The notes under the pieces were generated by a model. It saw only the letters and a program-made list of their open reading frames with translations. It had not been told where the DNA came from and ran no database searches. Below, one piece after another: positions 56,166-64,000 of a DNA stretch of 64,000 nt. The stretch comes from CAVZOY01 sp963777095 (GTDB lineage: Bacteria; Actinomycetota; Actinomycetes; Mycobacteriales; Geodermatophilaceae), in the NCBI GenBank assembly GCA_963777095.1, contig CAVZOY010000006.1, positions 62,001 through 126,000 on the forward strand. Reading direction: 5' to 3'. The position numbers and the translations under genes were made by a program. Position 1 is the first letter of the stretch. Every line of letters starts with the position of its first letter.

Positions 56166-56968
56166 TCAGCGGCTCGCCGTGCGCTGGTACAGCCGCACGG
56201 AGAGAGGCACGAACACCGCGAGGATGATCGCGGTCCAGATCAGCGTGTAGAGCGACGGGTTCTGCAGCGACCACACGTCCGGCTCCGGCATGCCCGCGGG
56301 CACGTTGCCGAACAGGTTTCGCGCCGCCTGGACGACGGCGGAGACCGGGTTCCACTCGGCGAACGTGCGCAGCACCGGGGGGAACGACTCCAGCGGCACG
56401 AACGTGTTGGCCACGAACGTGAGCGGGAAGATCACGATGAAGCTCGCGTTGTTCACGACCTCGGGCGTGCGGACCAGCAGACCCACCATCGCCATGAGCC
56501 AGGAGATCGCGTACGCGAACACGAGCAGGATCGCGAACCCGCCGATCGCCTCGAGCACCGACGAGTTGATCCGCCAGCCGACGATCAGGCCGGTGATCGC
56601 CATGACCGCGATCGAGATGGCGTTGAGTCCGAGGTCGGCCACCGTGCGTCCGACCAGCACCGCCGAGCGGGACATCGGCAGCGACCGGAACCGGTCGATC
56701 AGCCCCTTCTGCAGGTCGTCGGCCAGCGAGGCGCCGGTGATCGTGCTCCCGAACACGACCGTCTGCGCGAAGATGCCGGGCAGCAGGAACTCCGCGTAGC
56801 TGATGTCGCCCGGCACGTTGATCGCGCCGCCGAACACGTAGCGGAAGAGCAGCACGAACATGATCGGCGACAGCGTCGCGAACACGATCAGGTCGGGCAC
56901 CCGCTTGACCTTGATCAGGTTCCGCTTGGTGATCACCACGCTGTCGGACAGCGTCTGGACCATCGAGG

Positions 56969-56972
<4 letters not shown>
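56166..56972 (-). CDS. ABC-2 type transporter permease (DrrB family)
   Basis: 268 residues from ATG 56972. Six membrane segments, with LPGIFAQTVVFGSTITGASL-ADDLQKGLIDRFRSLPMSRS, the DrrB/ABC-2 signature. LTFVANTFVPLESFPPVLRT-FAEWNPVSAVVQAARNLFG is the conserved last loop. It pairs with the ATPase encoded before it (ATGA overlap) to export an unknown compound, possibly a drug or lipid. Confidence 0.93.
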
Positions 56973-57994
<1,022 letters not shown>

Positions 57995-58114
57995 GCCGGG
58001 CACGCTAGGCCCCGGTACCGACAGTTCCCGAGTGGATTTGGCGACGGGCGGATGGATTCGTCCATGCCAGGGAGACGGGACCGGCGACGCGAACTCATCG
58101 CACGCGCGGCGACC

Positions 58115-59335
58115 TCACTCGACGGTGACCGCGTACCCCGCCCGCCGCAGCGCGGACACGACGTCTCGCGCGTGGTCGGGCCCCCGGGTCTCCAGGACGA
58201 CGAAGATCTCCACCTCGCCGAGGTGCAGCCGGGCGCCGGTGCGCTCGTGCTCCACCTCCAGGACGTTGGCGCCGACGGCGGCCAGCTCGCCCAGGACCCC
58301 GGCCAGGGACCCCGGCCGGTCGGGTACGTGCAGCCGCAGCGACAGGTACCGCCCGGCCGCCGCCATGCCGTGCTGCACGACCTTGAGCAGCAGGACCGGG
58401 TCGATGTTGCCGCCGGACACCACGGCGACCACCGGGGCCTCGAAGGCCTTCGGATCGGCGAGCACGGCCGCGACCGCGGCGACCCCCGCCGGTTCGACCA
58501 CGAGCTTGGCCCGCTCCAGGCAGAACAGCAGCGCGCGGGACAGGTCCTCCTCCGACACCGTCCGCACCTCGTCGACCAGGTCGCGGACGTGCGCCAGGGT
58601 CAGCTCGCCGGGCGCGGCCACCGCGATGCCGTCGGCCATGGTCGCCATCGCGTCCAGCTGCACCGGGTGGCCGGCGGTCAGCGAGTCGGGGAAGCACGCG
58701 GCCTGCTCGGCCTGGACGGCGACGATCCGGACGTCGGGACGGCGGGCGCGCACGGCGGCCGCGATGCCCGACACGAGCCCGCCGCCACCGGTGCACACCA
58801 CGACCGTGCGCACGTCGGGGCACTGCTCGAGGATCTCCAGCCCGACGGTGCCCTGGCCGGCGATCACGTCGCGGTGGTCGAACGGGTGGATGAACACCGC
58901 CCCGGTGCGGGCCGCGTGGTCCTGCGCGGCCGCGAGCGCCTCGGTCAGCGTCTGCCCGGTCAGGTGGATCGCCGCGCCGTACGCCCGTGTCGCCTCCACC
59001 TTCGGCAGTGGCGCCGTCTCGGGCATGAACACGGTCGCCCCGGCCCCCAGCAGCTGCGCGGCGAGCGCGACGCCCTGAGCGTGGTTGCCGGCGCTGGCGG
59101 CCACGACCCCGCGGGCGCGCTCCTCGGGCGTCAGCCGCGAGATGCGGGTGTAGGCACCGCGGATCTTGAACGAGCCCGTGCGCTGGAGGTTCTCGCACTT
59201 GAGCCACACCGGGCCGCCGCACCGCTCGGCCAGGCCGCGGTTGTGCCACATCGGCGTGGTGCGGACGACGCCGTCGAGGACCGCAGCGGCGGCCTCGACG
59301 TCCGGACCGGTCACGAGCGGCAGGTCAGCGGGCAC
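58115..59335 (-). CDS. ilvA: Threonine ammonia-lyase (threonine dehydratase)
   Basis: 406 residues from GTG 59335. The PLP lysine is in RTGSFKIRGAYTRIS. SAGNHAQGVALAAQ and the Gly-rich loop CTGGGGLVSGIAAAV are present. The C-terminal ~80 residues form an ACT domain (LRLHVPDRPGSLAGVLGELA). The length and single ACT domain indicate the TdcB/biosynthetic-like 'catabolic' short form common in actinobacteria. It makes 2-oxobutanoate for isoleucine. Confidence 0.94.
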   Translation of the reverse strand: MPADLPLVTGPDVEAAAAVLDGVVRTTPMWHNRGLAERCGGPVWLKCENLQRTGSFKIRGAYTRISRLTPEERARGVVAASAGNHAQGVALAAQLLGAGATVFMPETAPLPKVEATRAYGAAIHLTGQTLTEALAAAQDHAARTGAVFIHPFDHRDVIAGQGTVGLEILEQCPDVRTVVVCTGGGGLVSGIAAAVRARRPDVRIVAVQAEQAACFPDSLTAGHPVQLDAMATMADGIAVAAPGELTLAHVRDLVDEVRTVSEEDLSRALLFCLERAKLVVEPAGVAAVAAVLADPKAFEAPVVAVVSGGNIDPVLLLKVVQHGMAAAGRYLSLRLHVPDRPGSLAGVLGELAAVGANVLEVEHERTGARLHLGEVEIFVVLETRGPDHARDVVSALRRAGYAVTVE

Positions 59336-59404
59336 GGAGCGATCCTCGCAGGATCGGCGACGGCGGGATCGCGGCCTCCCCCGGACGGGGCGCACCGTCG
59401 TACC

Positions 59405-60867
59405 GTGGCTGAGGTGACGGACGCCGTACAGGTCCCCTCTTCCCCCGCCCCCACCACCCTCGGCGAGCTCCGCGCCGAGGGGGCCGTCTTCCGGCCGGTC
59501 AAGGCCGAGATCCGCGCCAACCTCCTCGCCCGGCTGCAGGCCGGCGAACCCAGCCTCCCCGGCCTGGTCGGCTTCGAGGACACGGTCCTGCCCGAGGTCG
59601 AGCGGGCCCTCATCGCCGGCCACGACCTCGTGCTGCTCGGCGAGCGGGGCCAGGGCAAGACCCGGCTGATCCGCACCCTGGTCGGCCTGCTCGACGAGTG
59701 GACGCCGGTGCTGGCCGGCAGCGAGCTGAACGAGCACCCGATGCAGCCGATCAGCGCCTGGGCGCGCCGGCAGATCGCCGAGCACGGCGACGCGACCCCC
59801 GTCGGCTGGCTGCACCGCAGCGACCGGTTCGGCGAGAAGCTGGCGACCCCGGACACCAGCGTCGGCGACCTGATCGGCGACGTCGACCCGATCAAGGTGG
59901 CCGAGGGCCGCACGCTCGGCGACCCCGAGACCGTCCACTACGGCCTGGTCCCGCGCACCAACCGCGGCATCTTCAGCGTCAACGAGCTGCCCGACCTGGC
60001 CGAGCGGATCCAGGTCGCCCTGCTCAACGTGCTCGAGGAGCGCGACATCCAGATCCGCGGCTACCGGGTGCGGCTCCCGCTGGACCTGCTGCTCGTGGCC
60101 AGCGCCAATCCGGAGGACTACACCAACCGCGGCCGCATCATCACGCCGCTCAAGGACCGCTTCGGCGCCGAGGTGCGCACGCACTACCCGATCGAGCTGG
60201 CCGACGAGATCCGGCTGGTGCACCAGGAGGCGCACACCAGTTGGGTCGGCAGCGGATCGCTGGGCACGCCGCTGATCCCCGAGCACCTCGTCGAGATCAT
60301 CGCCCGCTTCACCCGGCTGGTCCGCGACTCCAGCCACGTCGACCAGCGCTCCGGCGTCAGCGCCCGGTTCGCCATCGCGGGACTGGAGACGCTCGCGGCG
60401 TCCGCCGTCCGCAGGGCCGCCGTCGCCGGCGAGACGCGGCCGGTCGCGCGGGTCGTCGACCTGCCCTGCATCGTCCCGGCCAGCCGCGGCAAGGTGGAGT
60501 TCTCCGACGCCGGCAGCGACCCGGACGACGAGCGCGAGCTGGAGGTGCTCGAGCACCTGCTGCGCCAGGCGACCGCGCAGACCTTCCGCGCGCGGTGCGC
60601 CGGCCTGGACCTCACCGGACTGCAGGAGCACTTCACCGGCGGCGACACCGTCGAGACCGGCGAGCTGGTGCCCGCGCCCGCCCTGCTGGGCCAGCTCGGC
60701 ACGATCCCCCGGCTGGCCGAGCTGCTCGGCCGGCTCGGGCGTGCGACGAGAGCGAGCAGTCCGCCGAGCAGGCCGCCGCGGCGGTCGAGTTCGCCCTCGA
60801 GGGCCTGTACCTGACCCGCCGGCTGGCCAAGGACACCGACGGCACGCGGACGGTCTACGGCGCATGA
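59405..60867 (+). CDS. MoxR-type AAA ATPase
   Basis: About 487 residues. Walker A LLGERGQGKTRLIRT, Walker B/sensor RGIFSVNELPDLAERIQVAL and SANPEDYTNRGRIITPLKDR are MoxR/magnesium-chelatase features. One base seems missing near 60743. After repair the end reads DESEQSAEQAAAAVEFALEG to DGTRTVYGA. Start GTG 59405; GTG 59414 is alternative. The VWA gene follows 13 bases later, a common chaperone-like pair that remodels unknown targets. Confidence 0.92.
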
Positions 60868-60880
60868 CGCGGGCCGGCCG

Positions 60881-62874
60881 ATGAGCAGAGGGCGCCCCGG
60901 GCGGGGCTACCGGTACGGCCGCTGGCGGGGCGGTCCCGACCCGCTCGCGCCGCCCTACGACCTGGGCAACGCCGTCGACGAGATCGGCGACTCGGTGCTG
61001 GCGGGCAGCGGCGTCCGGGAGGCGCTGCGCGAGCTGCTGCGGCGCGGCACCGAGGGCCGCCGCGGACTCGACGAGCTGCGCCGCTCGGTGCGCGACCGGC
61101 TGCGGCAGGCCCGCCAGGCCGGGCGCATGGACGGCACGCTGCAGGAGGTCCGCGAGCTGTTGGACCGGGCCCTGGACGCCGAGCGGCGCGCGCTGTTCCC
61201 CGACCCGGACGACGCCGCGCGGCTGGCCGAGGCCGAGCTGGACGCGCTGCCGGACGACACCGCGGGCGCCGTCCGGGCGCTCAAGGACTACCCCTGGCGC
61301 AGCGACGAGGCCCGGCGGGTACTACGAGCAGATCCAGGACCTGCTGCGGCGCGAGGTGCTCGACAGCTCGTTCGCGTCGATGAAGCAGGCGCTGGAGGGC
61401 GCCGGCCCCGAGGAGATGCAGGCGGTCAAGGACATGGTGGCCGACCTGTCCCGCCTGATCGACGCGCACAACCGGGGCGAGGACACCGACGCGCAGTTCC
61501 ACGACTTCATGGACCGACACGGACAGTTCTTCCCGGAGAACCCGGAGTCGGTCGAGGAGCTGATCGACTCGCTGGCCCGCCGGGCGGCGGCGCAGGAACG
61601 CATGATGGCCGGCCTGACGCCGGAGCAGCGGGCCGAGCTCGGGCGAGCTCATGGCCCAGGCGATGTCCGACATGGGGCTGGCCGGCGAGATGGCGCACCT
61701 GCAGGACGCGCTGCGACAGGCCCGGCCCGACCTGCCCTGGGGGCAGCGCGGCCCGGTGCCGGACGGCGAGCAGGGGCTCGGCCTCGGCGACGCGACCTCC
61801 GCCGTCGCCGAGCTGGCCGACCTCGAGGCGCTGTCCAACGAGCTGTCGCAGGGCTACGCCGGCGCCTCGCTGGCGGACGTCGACGAGGAGCTGCTCGAAC
61901 GCGCTCTCGGCCGCAACGCCGTCGACGACCTGGCCGCGCTGCGCCAGCTGGAACGCGAGCTGGAGCGGCAGGGCTTCCTCAACCGCAGCGAGGGGCGGCT
62001 CGAGCTCTCGCCCAAGGCCGTCCGGCGGCTGGGGGCCACCGCCCTGCGCCGGGTGTTCGCGAAGCTCGAGTCGACCGGCCGCGGCGAGCACGACGTGGCC
62101 GACGCCGGTGCGGCGGGCGAGCTCACCGGCAGCTCGCGGGAGTGGCAGTTCGGCGACGAGCAGCCGCTGGACGTCGTCCGCACGGTGAAGAACGCCGTCC
62201 TGCGGACGGCGCACGAGCCCCGGGCCGAGGGCCAGCGCAAGGTCCGCATCGCCGTCGACGACTTCGAGGTCGTCGAGACCGAGCGGCGCACCGGCGCGGC
62301 CGTCGCGCTGCTGGTCGACCTGTCGTACTCGATGGCGCTGCGCGGCACGTGGGGCGCGGCCAAGTCGACGGCGATGGCGCTGCACTCGCTGGTGACGACG
62401 CGGTTCCCGCAGGACTCGATCCAGATCATCGGGTTCTCGTCCACCGCTCAGGTGCTGCGCCCGGAGACGCTGGCCGAGCTGTCGGTGGACACGCTGCAGG
62501 GCACCAATCTGCAGCACGGCCTGATGCTCGCCCGGCGGTTCCTGAACCATCACCGGGACGCCGAGCCGGTCGTGCTCGTGGTCACCGACGGCGAGCCCAC
62601 CGCGCACCTGGAGGACGACGGGACGCCGTTCTTCTGCTGGCCGCCGATGCCCGAGACGATCGCGCGCACCGTCGCCGAGGTCGAGCGCGTAGCCCGCGGC
62701 GGGGCGACGATCAACGTCTTCGCCCTCGACCCCGACCCGGGGCTCGTGCACTTCGTGCACGACATCGCCAAGCGGGCCGGCGGGCGGGTGTTCGAGCCGG
62801 ACACCGAGCGCCTCGGCGAGTACGTCGTCGCCGACTACCTGCGCGCGAGGCGAGGCGGCCGCCGAGCCCGTTGA
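60881..62874 (+). CDS. VWA domain protein, partner of the MoxR ATPase
   Basis: About 663 residues. The C-terminal von Willebrand A domain at about 470-650 has the MIDAS motif LLVDLSYSMALRG and VVTDGEPTAHL. The N-terminal 450 residues are charged and helical (REALRELLRRGTEGRRGLDE). Extra bases near 61318 and 61643 shift the frame. Repair gives ARRYYEQIQDLLRREVLD and ELGELMAQAMSDMGLAG. With the upstream AAA gene it resembles the RavA-ViaA type of pair. Confidence 0.92.
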
Positions 62875-62878
62875 GGAA

Positions 62879-64000
62879 TCAGGTCGAGGCGATCCCCGGG
62901 ATCCGCCCGTCGCGGAAGGCCTCGACGAACAGCCGGTGGTCCTCCTGCGTCCGCGCCGGCGTACGCGTGCGCGAAGTCGACGAGGTCGGCCACGAACTCG
63001 TCGCGGCGGTCCCCGATCATCGTGGTGATCGCGTCCTCCATCTGGAACGGCACGAGGGTGTGGTCGCTGTCGGCGTCCCCGACGCAGTGCAGCTTCGCGG
63101 TCGCCCGGCCCAGCTGCTCGAGGACCGGCCGGATCTCGTCGGGCTCGGTGAGGTCCTCCCAGTCGAGGTCCAGCTCGTAGGGCGACAGCTCGGCGACCAG
63201 GAATCCGGTCCCCCGGATGTCGGTGTAGCCGAGGAACTGCGAGGCGTGCGACTGCAGCGCCCGCTGGCTGGTCGCCGTCCGGTGGCCCTCGTGCTCGAAG
63301 TACTCCCGGATCTCCGGGTCGGTGACGATCCGGCTGGGCGCCGCCACGCTGCCCTGCTTGATCGACAGGATGACGTCGTTCTCCAGCGCCTGGTCGTAGC
63401 CCTCGAGCAGCACGTTGTAGGCGGGCAGACCGGCGCTGCCGATGCCGAAGCCGCCGGTGCCGATCAGGTCCTTGACGTCGTAGGCGACCTCGCGCCGCCA
63501 CGGCCGTGGCGGCAGGGTCGCCTTGTACCGCTCCAGCGCGGCCAGCACCTCGTCGCGCTCGTCGTCGTCCAGCCGCCGGTTGCGGGAGCGGTCGGCGAAG
63601 CGGCGCTCGTAGCGCTCGACGACGGTCATCCGGTCCAGCAGCTCCAGCCGGGTGCGCCGGGCCGTCTCCTGGATGAGCTCGTGCACCGCGCCCTCGGTGT
63701 TGTGCACGGTGAGCGCGAAGTCGCGGTCGGCGTCCGAGCGGGTGAACGCCTCGACCTGGTCGAGCCACGCGTGCAGGTAGACGCCGATCAGCTCGGCGAT
63801 GACCTCGTCGGAGAACGCCTTGCGCCACGACATGAGCGCGAAGCTGGCGGCGAACCGGCGCAGGTCCCAGCTGACGTGCCCGAGGTAGGCCTCGTCGAAG
63901 TCGTTGACGTCGAAGACGATCCGCCCGGTGGAGTCCATGTACGTGCCGAAGTTCTCGGCGTGCAGGTCACCGTGGATCCACACGCGCGACGTCCGCTCGT
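62879..64000 (-). CDS. DUF2252 family protein (N-terminus outside window)
   Basis: About 373 residues are visible. VWIHGDLHAENFGTYMDS and VFDVNDFDEAYLGHVSWDLR are the DUF2252 kinase-like motifs (GDLHxxN and DxND). AYDVKDLIGTGGFGIGSAGL is also typical. An extra base near 62950 shifts the end; repair gives QEDHRLFVEAFRDGRIPG and a TGA at 62879-62881. The likely fold is related to aminoglycoside/protein kinases, with no known substrate. Confidence 0.9.

Overview
The window is very GC-rich (codon third positions almost always G or C), uses many GTG starts, and carries mycothiol amidase (mca), a DrrAB exporter, GreA and RNHCP proteins. It reads as chromosome of a motile actinomycete. The flagellar gene order and the overall set fit Geodermatophilaceae (Blastococcus, Geodermatophilus or Modestobacter type), which is an inference from gene content only.

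Layout. 1-6.2 kb: end of fumarase, citrate synthase, a small unknown protein, a GNAT enzyme, a membrane-anchored NlpC/P60 plus VanY cell-wall hydrolase, and a secreted calcium-binding repeat protein. 6.4-9.5 kb: four minus-strand genes (two coupled unknowns, an atypical sigma-like protein, another unknown) next to the flagellar locus and probably part of its control. 9.7-42.5 kb: one large flagellar locus. Minus strand: flgN-flgK-flgL-fliW and csrA. Plus strand: FliA/WhiG-type sigma factor; fliC; fliD-fliS-(FliT-like); flgB-flgC-fliE-fliF-fliG-fliH-fliI-fliJ-(NlpC/P60+lytic transglycosylase)-fliK-flgD-flgE; flbD-motA-motB-fliL-fliM-fliN-fliO-fliP-fliQ-fliR-flhB; flhA-(FlhF-like)-small membrane protein. 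42.5-43.6 kb: an AbiEi/DUF559-type gene bracketed by two related hairpins in opposite orientation. 43.6-64 kb: housekeeping and stress genes (PIN-PhoH, DUF885 peptidase, prenyl transferase, hemolysin III, geranylgeranyl-reductase-type flavoprotein, DUF255 thioredoxin, PsiE, secreted AMIN-like protein, mca, greA, RNHCP, DrrAB, ilvA, MoxR AAA plus VWA pair, DUF2252).

How it works together. The locus encodes rod, hook, filament, export apparatus, C-ring and stator, plus the CsrA/FliW switch and a sigma-28 gene. A GCCGAT motif typical of sigma-28 -10 boxes lies upstream of seven flagellar-locus units. Most genes in the big operons overlap by ATGA, GTGA or TGATG, implying translational coupling.

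Caution. About 33 single-base frame changes break otherwise well conserved genes, mainly from 10.5-27.5 kb, and most are +1. I annotate each such gene as one CDS spanning the frames. Their pattern looks like residual sequencing error rather than decay. Joined lengths return to normal family sizes.
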